A DNA stretch of 64,000 nucleotides. It comes from Pseudomonadota bacterium (lineage in GTDB: Bacteria; Pseudomonadota; Alphaproteobacteria; Sneathiellales; Sneathiellaceae). The notes under the pieces are model-generated. The model was not told the origin of the DNA. It saw only the letters and a program-made list of their open reading frames with translations, and searched no databases. Each line of letters starts with the position of its first letter. Position 1 is the first letter of the stretch. Where the stretch lies: contig JANSXH010000010.1 in the NCBI GenBank assembly GCA_024743055.1, positions 1 to 64,000 on the forward strand, read 5' to 3'. The position numbers and the translations under genes are program-made. Of this stretch, positions 1 to 7,929 are shown piece by piece.

Positions 1-526
1 CCTGATCCCGCTGCCGGTGGTAAGTGGCACGGGAGATCAGACCCTGACCGGTACCGGTGGTCATGACAACCTGGTGGGCGCCACTGGCAATGATACCCTC
101 ACTGGCGGAGCGGGCGATGATACCCTCACAGGGGGTGGCGGGGCGGATAACTATCAGTTTGCCAGTGGAGACGGTCAGGATATGATCAATGATCATGCAA
201 CTGACGCAGCCTCTGACACCCTCCAACTCACGGCGGGGATTGATCATGACCAGCTGTGGTTTGAGCAGACTGGGGACGATCTGCTGATCTCAGTGATTGG
301 CAGTAGTGATCAGATCACGGTTGAGAACTGGTATGCGTCAGTGGATAACAAGGTTGAGAGTATAGAGACCAGTGATGGACAAGTAGCCGATATCAGCGGA
401 GTGGAAGCCCTGGTGACTGCCATGGCAAGCTTTTCACCACCTGGTGGTGGGGCGACAGATCTTTCGGATCCGGCTTATGATCCGCTGGACAGTGTGTTGG
501 CGGCCAACTGGCAGAGCTCGGCTTAG
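1..526 (+). CDS. RTX-type calcium-binding secreted protein, C-terminal end (5' partial)
   Basis: The reading frame is open to the left edge, so only the C-terminal part is present; the GTG at 17 is an internal valine, not a start. Residues early in the fragment carry nonapeptide RTX repeats (GGAGDDTLTGGGGADNY and a preceding GATGNDTLT), the calcium-binding beta-roll of type I secreted proteins. They are followed by the haemolysin-type calcium-binding-related segment (LWFEQTGDDLLISV, then ITVENWY), which usually sits just after the repeats. The tail is Gly/Pro/Asp-rich and ends in a short hydrophobic stretch, as expected for an uncleaved C-terminal type I secretion signal. The exporter genes at 2861-6416 are the natural secretion partner. 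What the missing N-terminal part does cannot be told. Confidence 0.85.
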   Translation, partial: LIPLPVVSGTGDQTLTGTGGHDNLVGATGNDTLTGGAGDDTLTGGGGADNYQFASGDGQDMINDHATDAASDTLQLTAGIDHDQLWFEQTGDDLLISVIGSSDQITVENWYASVDNKVESIETSDGQVADISGVEALVTAMASFSPPGGGATDLSDPAYDPLDSVLAANWQSSA

Positions 527-560
527 AAGAAGCGCCACGAGCAAACCTAACACAACAAGA

Positions 561-710
561 CAAAGAGGCGGTATTTAGGTTTGAAGTGACATTAGCTTCC
601 CTGCCGCCTCTACCTTTTTTTGAGGATAGAACAAAAAGACTCTAATTTGCAATTAATTGCAAATCCATTGGACTGGTACAGAATTTTGGACCAGCAATGA
701 GGCTGCCTAG
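561..710 (+). repeat. Direct repeat copy 1 (partner at 6431-6592) with 20-bp palindrome
   Basis: About 150 bp beginning CAAAGAGGCGG matches 6431-6592 in order and orientation, with roughly 75-80 percent identity by eye and small indels. Both copies start shortly after a stop codon (RTX gene here, membrane-fusion gene there). Shared blocks are a hairpin (GAGGC..GCCTC with TTGAAGTGA and CATTAGCTTCCCT between), the palindrome ATTTGCAATTAATTGCAAAT (643-662, a perfect self-complement in this copy), GGACTGGTAC, and a final GAGGCT block. It could be a duplicated 3' regulatory region of a secretion operon or the relic of a mobile element end. Confidence 0.75.
564..621 (+). terminator. Probable intrinsic terminator after the RTX gene
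   Basis: AGAGGCGG (564-571) pairs exactly with CCGCCTCT (604-611), followed by ACC and seven T residues. The loop is long (about 32 nt) but has its own short inner pairing (GAAG with CTTC). The position just after the RTX stop codon fits transcription termination. Confidence 0.6.
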
Positions 711-759
711 CTTTTTAAAACAATACGAAAACTTTAGTTTAGCTATATAGGGGCGGAGC

Positions 760-1574
760 ATTTTCATCATATCTCATAAACAGTATCAAATTGGCCTTGT
801 ATTCATACTACTATTGCTAATTAGCTGGACTGGCATCGGGCATGCCTACATGCCAGATGAAGCCATCGTTAGCTCGCAAAAAACAAATAATATTTCGATT
901 GCCTCAAAACCGAAGGTGAATTTTAGGTCACCTAAACGAGCGTACAAAAAAATATGGAGTGATTGGAATATCTATGTGGAAAAAAGCATATATTCAGGTG
1001 ATCCCCAACTCGCCGACGAGGCCATTGAAAAGCTAGAAGATAATTTGGAGCTTATTTTCGACATACTTCCGATTGAAGCTGCTAGAAACCTAGAGACGAT
1101 TGATTTTTACCTTCTTTGGGGTACCGATGTGCCAGAAGGTGGTCGAAAGAGCGGTTTGTCTTACATCCGAGATGGAGAGCCACGTAATTACCGTCATTTA
1201 GATACGCGTTGGAATGATGCCGTTATAATTTATAGTGCGAAAAACTTGGTCTATCTTAGCGATCTCTGGACGCGAAAGGCTTTGGTTCATGAACTAGCCC
1301 ACGCTTGGCATATAACGAATTGGCCTGATAAACATCCACCGATATATAACGCTTATAAGAGCGCGAACAGGAAGGGGCTGTACCAAAACATAGTCGATAA
1401 CAAAAACAAAAAGATTTCCAGAGCTTATGCCATAAAAAACCAACTTGAGTATTTTGCTGAGCTTTCCGCAATTTTTTTGTTGGAGGAAATTATTACCCGT
1501 TCAATAGGGCCGGACTCATGGAATATGATCGTTCCGGGGCGGCAATGGTAGAAAAGTTGTGGGGTGTTGATTGA
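760..1574 (+). pseudogene. Secreted zinc metallopeptidase (gluzincin-like), frameshifted
   Basis: The frame encodes a signal peptide (hydrophobic run IGLVFILLLLLIS ending GHA) and a zinc-binding HELAH (about residues 177-181) with a likely third ligand in EYFAE (about Glu234). The frame as read runs out of register at a run of seven T (1472-1478) and stops at 1551. Restoring one base there gives a coherent C-terminus, FVGGNYYPFNRAGL then YDRSGAAMVEKLWGVD, stopping at 1574; that tail resembles the conserved end I recall for this peptidase family. No ATG, GTG or TTG lies upstream of the signal peptide in frame: the nearest stop is at 748 and the only plausible starts are ATT at 760, after AGGGGCGGAG, or TTG at 814, which would remove the signal peptide n-region. 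Missing start and frameshift together suggest a decaying gene. Substrate unknown; a role beside the RTX export genes is inferred only from position. Confidence 0.65.
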
Positions 1575-1638
1575 TGGTCGCGGGTGCCACTTGCGGCCTA
1601 TATTTTACCGGACAGAATGGGGGCAATAGAATTTGATC

Positions 1639-1655
1639 GGCATTGTCAGAGGAAA
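1639..1655 (+). repeat. IS6 left terminal inverted repeat
   Basis: GGCATTGTCAGAGGAAA, exact complement of 2431-2447. It lies 37 bp beyond the transposase stop codon. Confidence 0.88.
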
Positions 1656-1691
1656 TTCTTTAGTCAGTGAATTGAGGTGGAGCATTGCTAT

Positions 1692-2390
1692 TTATATGCC
1701 GAGTTGGCGCCATTCAAGAAGCGCTGCTTCACGATTAGCGTCGAAGATATTGCGGCTATGGATATGACGTTCGTGATTGAAATGGTTGTGGATTGACGAG
1801 TGAATAGAGACGAATTTCTGTAGCGAATTTGTGCTTCGGAATTTGATCATTGCTTGTTCTCGTCGCCGGAACGGTTGATGAGAGCTTTCTGCCCGGTTGT
1901 TTAGCCATCCTCCTGTCTCCTGGCGAGCCTGGTTACCTATCACTTTCATCACAGCTCCGTAGGAGCGAAGCTTATCCGTTACGATCACTTTCTGACGGCC
2001 ATATCGTTTGATGGCTTTCTTTAAAAACTTAAGTGCAGCCTTGCGATCTCGCCTCTTCGTGACAAAAGTTTTCAGAACTTCTCCTTCATGATCAACGGCT
2101 CTACGGAGATAGCAAGTTTCGCCATTAATACGGACAAAAACTTCATCCAGATGCCATCTCCACGGAAGTGAGTTATGGAGGGAATCGGAGCGGGCTTTTC
2201 TGATTTCTACCGCAAGCCCTGGTCCGAAACAATTCCATCATGCCCTGACTGTTTCATAGCTGACGCAGATACCCCGCTCATGCAGGAGATCTTCCACTTG
2301 ACGCAACAAAAGCGGATATCGAACATACATCATGACAGCCAAGCGAATAATTTCAGACGATGTCTTGAAATAGCGGAAAGGGTTTTTCAT
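1692..2390 (-). pseudogene. IS6-family DDE transposase with one in-frame stop
   Basis: Read from the ATG at 2390 the frame gives MKNPFRYFKTSSEIIRLAVM, continues through YETVR, meets a TGA at the site where the family normally has the first of two tryptophans (VR-A-stop-W-N), then continues in the same frame through WRWHLDEVFVRINGE (first Asp of the DDE triad), VTDKLRSYGAV (second Asp) and NNRAESSHQPFRRREQAM (Glu) to a TAA at 1692. Total is 233 codons including stops, close to the usual 234-240. No indel is needed; a single TGG to TGA change explains the loss. From the GTG at 1988 a 98-residue C-terminal fragment could be translated but would be inactive. Confidence 0.88.
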
Positions 2391-2420
2391 GAGATAATCG
2401 TAGATTCCCTATCATCCCCG

Positions 2421-2684
2421 CTAAAGCCATTTTCCTCTGACAATGCCTCCATGGCCGATTATTTTAAACGGGTCAAGATGATAGGGTATTTCTGAATGTT
2501 CGAGAGCGCCTGTTAGTGGCTTCAACCGTTCTTCATTGTCCTTTCCCGACATGATTTCGACCAGCCGGAAAGATGTCGGATCCTCTTGATAATAGCAGAA
2601 TTCCGGACCTCTTTTGAGGGGAGGTGTGCAGGCTAACAGTCCAGCAACGGCACCTAACGCGGCTAGGTTTAGAAGAGATTTCAT
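2421..2684 (-). pseudogene. Small lipoprotein gene, 3' end replaced by the IS6 element
   Basis: The start is the ATG at 2684, preceded by GTGGAG at a good ribosome-binding distance; the earlier GTG at 2696 would lie inside that site. The product begins MKSLLNLAALGAVAGLLAC, a lipoprotein signal with lipobox LLAC and acylated Cys19. About 79 native codons run to ..FKIIGHGG; the codons after 2448 are IS sequence and add eight foreign residues before a TAG at 2421. No matching downstream part is evident on the left of the element, so the rest seems deleted. I do not recognise the family of the short mature part. Confidence 0.6.
2431..2447 (-). repeat. IS6 right terminal inverted repeat
   Basis: TTTCCTCTGACAATGCC on the plus strand, the exact complement of the left end at 1639-1655. 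It lies 40 bp upstream of the transposase start. Confidence 0.88.
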
Positions 2685-2860
2685 TTCAAACTCCACTTGG
2701 ATGAGTGAACTAGCCTTTTGGAGTAGTTATAGAAAAAGATGCCTGACAGGTTACTTCATTTGAGCCCGGACAAATACTCCTAATTCTATATTCCGCGCTT
2801 GACGATATACGGCACTTCGAACTACTAATAATAGCAATTGTACTGGTAAAGTGAGGAAGT

Positions 2861-5026
2861 ATGACGGAGGTTCTGGAGGCAGGGGATGCGCCGGAGGCGG
2901 GTGCCTCTCTTGACACAGGATTAGCCAGTCTAGTGCTGATGCTCAAGTTTTTGGGACTTGCTGTTGATGCGGAGCAAATCCGACATCAGTATTCAAGATC
3001 CGGTAACCCACTAACATCAAACGATATTTTACGATGTGCCAAGCATATGGAAGTAAAGTCGCGTCGTATCTCTGCGAAATGGAAACGTCTTCCCAAGCTG
3101 CATTTACCGGCTATTGCCGAGAGTAAGGGGGGTGAATATGTGATTCTAGCAAAAGTGGGCGAAAACGAAGTCCTTATACAGGATCCAGCTGACACGCGGC
3201 CTTCTACTTTAAGCAGAGAGGAATTTGAGGATGCCTGGTCAGGAAAGCTGATCATGCTGACAACCCGGGCTCGGGAGGTTGGAGAGCATCGGCGGTTTGA
3301 TTTTACCTGGTTCATTCCGTCCGTTGTAAGGTTTCGGCGACTGTTAATAGAGGTATTGATTGCCTCTTTTTTTATTCAGATTTTTGCCTTGATTACGCCT
3401 TTGTTTTTTCAGGTCATTATTGACAAAGTTCTAGTTCATAAAGCATTGACAACATTGGATGTTTTGGTTTTTGGCCTGATTGCGGTGACAGTGTTTGAAG
3501 TGCTGATGACGGCTCTTAGAACCTATGTCCTTGCTCATACCACTAACCGTATTGATGTGGAGTTGGGGGCTAAGCTGTTTCGGCATGTGCTAGCCCTACC
3601 AATCGCCTATTTCCAATCCCGCCGGGTTGGTCTGACGGTGGCCCGTGTTCGTGAGCTGGAGAGTATAAGAGAGTTCCTAACTGGCCAGGCTCTGACCTTG
3701 GTGATGGATCTGTTGTTCGCTTTCGTATTCCTGGCTGTCATGTATTACTATTCACCCACGTTGACCTATGTTGTACTGGCGTCCTTTCCATTTTACCTGG
3801 CCGTCACTCTGGCGGTGACACCAGTCCTTAGAAAACGATTGCTAGAGAAATTCAGCCGTGGTGCCGAGAACCAGGCTTTTCTTGTTGAGAGCATTACGGG
3901 AGTTGAGACTGTCAAGTCCATGGCGGTTGAGCCACAAATGCAACGTCGCTGGGAAGAACAGTTAGCCGGTTACGTCGGTGCTGGGTTCAGAGTTAACTTC
4001 TTGGCCAATATCGGCAGCCAGGGCATTCATCTGATCAATAAGGTGACAACGGCACTCACCCTTTGGTTTGGCGCCCAAGCGGTTATCAATGGCGATATTA
4101 CCGTCGGCCAGTTTATTGCTTTCAATATGTTAGCTAATCGTCTGACCCAGCCTATTTTGCGCCTCAGTCAGATGTGGCAGGATTTTCAGCAGGTCCGTGT
4201 CTCAGTAGAGCGGTTGGGGGATATCATTAATACGCCAGCAGAGCCGACCTATCGTCCGGGCCGAGTTCAGCTTCCGGCCATTGCAGGTCAGGTCGAATTT
4301 GACCATGTAGGGTTTCGGTATCGCCATGATGGGCCTGAAATCCTCGCCGACCTCTCTCTTGACGTGGCCCCAGGGCAGGTGATCGGAATTGTGGGTCGGT
4401 CGGGCTCGGGGAAAAGTACCCTCGCCAAATTACTGCAGCGCCTTTATGTACCGGAGCGGGGAAGAGTGCTTATCGACGGAACGGATGTGGCCATGGTTGA
4501 TCCAAGTTGGCTCCGGCGCCAGGTCGGCGTGGTTCCGCAGGAAAGTGTTCTTTTCAGTCGCTCTGTTCGCGATAACATAGCCCTCAGCGACCCAACGATC
4601 CCCATGGAGCGAGTGATCGCCGCGGCTCAACTTGCGGGCGCCCATGATTTTATCCTGGAACTCAACGAAGGCTATGACAGCGAAATTGAGGAGCGAGGGC
4701 TTAATCTCTCAGGAGGTCAGCGCCAACGTATCGCCATTGCCCGCGCGCTCGTAAGTTCACCGCGTATATTGATCTTTGATGAAGCAACCAGTGCCTTGGA
4801 CGCAGAAAGCGAAGAGCTGATCCAGCAGAATATGGCTCATATTGTCAAAGGACGAACTACCTTTATCATTGCCCATCGTATGTCAGCCCTTCGGGTCGCA
4901 GACCGGATAATTTCCATGGAAAACGGTCGTATAGTAGAGGATGGGCCACCGCAGGAACTTCTTAAGCAGAATGGTCTCTTCCGCCATCTTTACGACAAGC
5001 AGCTAGGAGGCATGGAAGATGTTTGA
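2861..5026 (+). CDS. Type I secretion ABC transporter (HlyB/PrtD-like) with C39-like domain
   Basis: 721 residues. The inner-membrane ATPase/permease drives export of an RTX-type substrate through a tripartite channel. Residues 1 to about 130 are a C39-peptidase-like domain; the catalytic cysteine position reads DTGLASLVLM with no Cys, as in the non-cleaving domain of HlyB that only binds substrate. Transmembrane segments occupy about 155-420. The nucleotide-binding domain has Walker A GRSGSGKST, signature LSGGQRQR, Walker B ILIFDEATSALD and the switch His in IIAHR. The ATG at 2861 follows GTGAGGAAGT. Its stop overlaps the next gene by 8 bp, so the two are translationally coupled. No TolC-type outer-membrane gene is visible here. 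The presumed cargo is the RTX protein at 1-526. Confidence 0.93.
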   Translation: MTEVLEAGDAPEAGASLDTGLASLVLMLKFLGLAVDAEQIRHQYSRSGNPLTSNDILRCAKHMEVKSRRISAKWKRLPKLHLPAIAESKGGEYVILAKVGENEVLIQDPADTRPSTLSREEFEDAWSGKLIMLTTRAREVGEHRRFDFTWFIPSVVRFRRLLIEVLIASFFIQIFALITPLFFQVIIDKVLVHKALTTLDVLVFGLIAVTVFEVLMTALRTYVLAHTTNRIDVELGAKLFRHVLALPIAYFQSRRVGLTVARVRELESIREFLTGQALTLVMDLLFAFVFLAVMYYYSPTLTYVVLASFPFYLAVTLAVTPVLRKRLLEKFSRGAENQAFLVESITGVETVKSMAVEPQMQRRWEEQLAGYVGAGFRVNFLANIGSQGIHLINKVTTALTLWFGAQAVINGDITVGQFIAFNMLANRLTQPILRLSQMWQDFQQVRVSVERLGDIINTPAEPTYRPGRVQLPAIAGQVEFDHVGFRYRHDGPEILADLSLDVAPGQVIGIVGRSGSGKSTLAKLLQRLYVPERGRVLIDGTDVAMVDPSWLRRQVGVVPQESVLFSRSVRDNIALSDPTIPMERVIAAAQLAGAHDFILELNEGYDSEIEERGLNLSGGQRQRIAIARALVSSPRILIFDEATSALDAESEELIQQNMAHIVKGRTTFIIAHRMSALRVADRIISMENGRIVEDGPPQELLKQNGLFRHLYDKQLGGMEDV

Positions 5027-6416
5027 GGGGCTTAAAAGAGCCGCTTCTGTCTGGCGGCAGGCTAAAAAGCATGAGGATGAGCGCCCCAAGGTAAAGCGCA
5101 AGCGTCAGGACTACGAGTTTCTTCCAGCTGTGATTGAGGTTATGGAAACGCCAGCCTCTCCAGCGGGGCGTGCTGTCATGCTAAGTATCGGTGCCTTCCT
5201 ACTGATTGCCGCCGCCTGGGCCTGGTTTGGTCGGATAGATGTGGTCGCCTCTGCGACCGGCAAGGTAATCCCGACAGATTATGTCAAATATATCCAATCC
5301 TCAGAAATTGGCGTAGTTCGGAACATTCATGTGAGAAATGGTCAGGAAGTGGCCGATGGTGATGTTCTGATTGAGCTCGATCCGACTGATAGCTCAGCTG
5401 ATCTGGATCGTTTGAGGCAGGAAAGGATGACATCAGCCCTCGAAATCGCCCGTCTCACGGCATTGCTGCAGTTAAATGGTGACGCCGCCAAGATGTTCAT
5501 TCCGCCAAAAGGAGCTTCCAATAGCGAGGTCGCAGCACAGCTTCGCCGAATTGAAAATGAACAGCACGAAGATGAGGCGCGCATTCGGTACTATACGGAG
5601 GAGGGATCCCGACTAAAGGCTCAGCATGGAGTTGCTAATGCCCGCATCGAAAAGCTACGAGCGACCCTTCCGTATGTGGAGCAGCAGGTGGAAGCAATTC
5701 GGAAACTGACAGAAAAAGGCTACGCGTCACGGCTTCGACTATTGGAGCTTCAGCAACTACAGGTCGAGTCAGAAAAAGACATTGAAACAGAACTTGCCGG
5801 TATTCACGAAATAACGTCCTCTATCAAAGCTAGTAAGCAAGAATTGGCCAGGGAAGAAGCAGAAATCCGTTCAAATAGGTTGGACGAGCTCGCGGAAGCA
5901 GAAAGACAGCTGAAAGCCGTCACCCAGGAACTCTTGAAAGCGAAGCGGCGAAACAGCCTTCGAAAATTGACGGCACCTGTTGATGGCATTGTCCAGCAGC
6001 TGACGGTGCATACAGTCGGAGGCGTAGTTGAAGCGGCGAAGCCGTTGATGGTTATTGTACCGAAAGATAGCGGTTTGGAGGTAGAAGCAAAGATCCTCAA
6101 CCGTGATGTTGGCTTCGTGCAGGTCGGCCAAGTCGCGGAGGTGAAATTGGAGGCATTTCCTTACACAAAATACGGCGTCATTGAGGGCAAAGTATTGCAT
6201 ATTTCTAGAGATGCCATCGCCGATGAAAAGCTGGGATTGGTTTATGATGCTCGTATCGAATTATCGGCATCGGACATTCAGGTAGAGGACAAAATGGTCA
6301 ATCTGACGGCTGGGATGTCGACAACTGTCGAGGTGAAAACGGGCGACAGACGGGTTCTTGAATTTATCCTCACCCCGCTCCTCAGATATAAAAATGAATC
6401 GCTTAGGGAGCGGTGA
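5019..6416 (+). CDS. Type I secretion membrane fusion protein (HlyD family)
   Basis: 465 residues. The periplasmic adaptor links the ABC exporter to an outer-membrane channel. A basic cytoplasmic N-terminus of about 55 residues (KVKRKRQDYEFLP) precedes one transmembrane segment (AVMLSIGAFLLIAAAWAWF). Next come the lipoyl half-motif (VVRNIHVRNGQEVADGDVLI), a long alpha-helical hairpin rich in Glu/Arg/Leu (about 125-310), the second lipoyl half (KLTAPVDGIVQQL) and the HlyD C-terminal region with VEVKTGDRRVLEFILTPLL. Length and order fit HlyD. It starts within the last codons of the ABC gene and is followed 14 bp after its stop by the second copy of the direct repeat. Confidence 0.93.
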   Translation: MFEGLKRAASVWRQAKKHEDERPKVKRKRQDYEFLPAVIEVMETPASPAGRAVMLSIGAFLLIAAAWAWFGRIDVVASATGKVIPTDYVKYIQSSEIGVVRNIHVRNGQEVADGDVLIELDPTDSSADLDRLRQERMTSALEIARLTALLQLNGDAAKMFIPPKGASNSEVAAQLRRIENEQHEDEARIRYYTEEGSRLKAQHGVANARIEKLRATLPYVEQQVEAIRKLTEKGYASRLRLLELQQLQVESEKDIETELAGIHEITSSIKASKQELAREEAEIRSNRLDELAEAERQLKAVTQELLKAKRRNSLRKLTAPVDGIVQQLTVHTVGGVVEAAKPLMVIVPKDSGLEVEAKILNRDVGFVQVGQVAEVKLEAFPYTKYGVIEGKVLHISRDAIADEKLGLVYDARIELSASDIQVEDKMVNLTAGMSTTVEVKTGDRRVLEFILTPLLRYKNESLRER

Positions 6417-6430
6417 AAAAAGTGCAAGGA

Positions 6431-6592
6431 CAAAGAGGCCGCATCTAGGATTGAAGTGAAATCATTAGCTTCCCTATCGCCTCACTTTATCTTGGGGAAA
6501 AGCAAAAAGCCTCTAAATTGCAATTAATTGCAAATCTACTGGACTGGTACAACAAACTGGTACAGAATCTATCCAAGCAAGGAGGCTCACCG
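6431..6592 (+). repeat. Direct repeat copy 2 (partner at 561-710)
   Basis: Same order of blocks as copy 1: CAAAGAGGC, TTGAAGTGA, CATTAGCTTCCCT, GCCTC, then TTGCAATTAATTGCAA (perfect 16-bp palindrome at about 6518-6533), GGACTGGTAC and GGAGGCTCACC. Copy 2 has an extra 11 bp that duplicates CTGGTAC (AACAAACTGGTAC), and the T run after the hairpin is weaker than in copy 1. Orientation relative to the upstream gene is the same in both copies. Confidence 0.75.
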
Positions 6593-6825
6593 GCTGTAAC
6601 ACATTGATATCACTACGGCGGAAGAATGCGGCGGTTTCTCCCTCTCCCTCCGCCATTTTTACCATCAGGTAAAATCGATGTGGCTGATAATAATTCAATC
6701 CTTAGAATAACGATTTTCTAAAGCCAGCGTCGTGATACTTGTCGAGGTCGGGTATATTGATTTTGTGCCAGTAATCCCACTAGGCGAGCACTACTTTTAT
6801 GCAATTTTTGTACTGTGGGACCAAC
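6593..6825 (-). other. Gene-free stretch with a possible coding relic on the minus strand
   Basis: Together with the repeat just before it this is a 409-bp gap between the exporter and the BlaR1-like gene. On the minus strand one frame reads DYWHKINIPDLDKYHDAGF, a TAA, then PHRFYLMVKMAEGEGETAAF and a little further, ending in the repeat. The composition looks protein-like, but no family is recognised and a stop interrupts it. It may be the remains of a gene destroyed by rearrangement beside the repeat; chance is also possible. Confidence 0.25.
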
Positions 6826-7929
6826 TTACCTAGAAACACTGTTTATTGCATTCATACGCTCTAAGTTGATGATCGTCGACAGCATCAACCTCTCATGCGA
6901 CCAGTCCTTTGGATTTTGAATTAAAACGGACGTTGTGAAGACAATTCCGATAACGGCCATTGATGCAAGAGCGGAAACAAATTTCGAGCCTTTTTTTCCG
7001 CGCTTGCTCGTCATCATCAAAATGCGTTTGCGCAGCAAGCTTCTTTTCGACTTATCAGATTCACTTCTATCAACTAGTGCGACCGATGGCAGACGTGCGC
7101 CCTCATTTCGATTTGATCTGGATTGGGAGCGGCTTGCCCTCAATAGGCATTCACAATAGGCTTTTACCCCGAAAGGGGAGCGATTGATGATAACCTGATC
7201 GCACGCATATTCCCGCAATCTCCTAACCTGAGCACACCAAACATAGTACACAGGATTCCAGAAAAAGAGCGGCTTCAGCGCTTCTAGAAAAAACTCCCAT
7301 TCAATGTCTTTTTGCCGAAAGTGTTGGAGTTCATGTGTGATTGCGATTCTCAGATCAAGCTGACGCGTTAGTATGTCCTCGGGGACCACAATATAGCGGC
7401 GCGTCACACCACGGGTAGAGTAAGGAATAGAAATTTCGTCGCTCACCAAAATATGGACATTGCCAATGCGCTTTAACAAATAACTGTCATTTAACTGAGA
7501 CCAAAGCTTGTAGCCTTGATATGCCAGCCGCATGAATAATGCCGCTGAGATGGTTGCGAAAATTCCCACGAGAAATTGTGCGGCGAAAGATTTAAGGCCT
7601 ACAATCTCCCTTACAAATTCTTCACGATAACCAAGCGCCGTTTCCAGCTTCTCGGCATCCATCTGAAAATTTCCATTAAGATAATTTGCGACAACAAGAT
7701 CGGATATGTTGAACGAATTTTGAGAGGCCCATCCGCTAAACAAGTAAACAAAAACTGGGCCTAAAATGATTACACCAATGCTGCCATTAAGAAGAAATAA
7801 CTGCGTCCTGAATGTGGTTTTCAATCCAATGAATGGGAATAGTGCCAGAGCGATAGTCCACACTAGACAGGCCACCAAGAGAAGTATGTTGGCGTCAATG
7901 AATACATTCAGAAAGGTTTCAGGTGTCAT
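6826..7929 (-). CDS. BlaR1/MecR1-type M56 membrane metallopeptidase without sensor domain
   Basis: 367 residues. In BlaR1 systems a membrane zinc peptidase cleaves, or triggers cleavage of, the BlaI repressor. Hydrophobic segments lie at about 13-36, 47-67, 113-137 and 312-332. The zinc site is ITHELQH (His199, Glu200, His203) with Glu240 in REYACDQ, the usual M56 arrangement. The last transmembrane segment is followed by only about 35 residues, so the extracellular penicillin-binding sensor of true BlaR1 is absent and the signal must be sensed otherwise. The ATG at 7929 overlaps the end of the repressor gene by 11 bp, showing co-translation. No beta-lactamase or obvious target lies nearby. 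Confidence 0.85.
   Translation of the reverse strand: MTPETFLNVFIDANILLLVACLVWTIALALFPFIGLKTTFRTQLFLLNGSIGVIILGPVFVYLFSGWASQNSFNISDLVVANYLNGNFQMDAEKLETALGYREEFVREIVGLKSFAAQFLVGIFATISAALFMRLAYQGYKLWSQLNDSYLLKRIGNVHILVSDEISIPYSTRGVTRRYIVVPEDILTRQLDLRIAITHELQHFRQKDIEWEFFLEALKPLFFWNPVYYVWCAQVRRLREYACDQVIINRSPFGVKAYCECLLRASRSQSRSNRNEGARLPSVALVDRSESDKSKRSLLRKRILMMTSKRGKKGSKFVSALASMAVIGIVFTTSVLIQNPKDWSHERLMLSTIINLERMNAINSVSR

Larger units (their letters stand above)
1639..2447. mobile_element. IS6-family insertion sequence, 809 bp, complete but inactivated
   Basis: The element is bounded by 17-bp perfect terminal inverted repeats, GGCATTGTCAGAGGAAA at 1639-1655 and its complement at 2431-2447, and holds one transposase gene on the minus strand. 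Size and single-ORF layout fit the IS6/IS26 family. The flanking octamers are ATTTGATC (left) and TCCATGGC (right), so there is no 8-bp target duplication; this points to an adjacent deletion or recombination after insertion. The right end lies inside a lipoprotein gene. Confidence 0.88.

Noticed and set aside
1472-1478. Programmed frameshifting in the metallopeptidase gene
   Set aside because: A T run can be slippery, but no downstream pseudoknot is evident and the start codon is also missing, so decay or sequencing error is the simpler explanation.
2175-2495. Plus-strand open frame over the IS6 element and the lipoprotein end
   Set aside because: It spans the IS boundary and is antisense to the transposase; no features of a gene.
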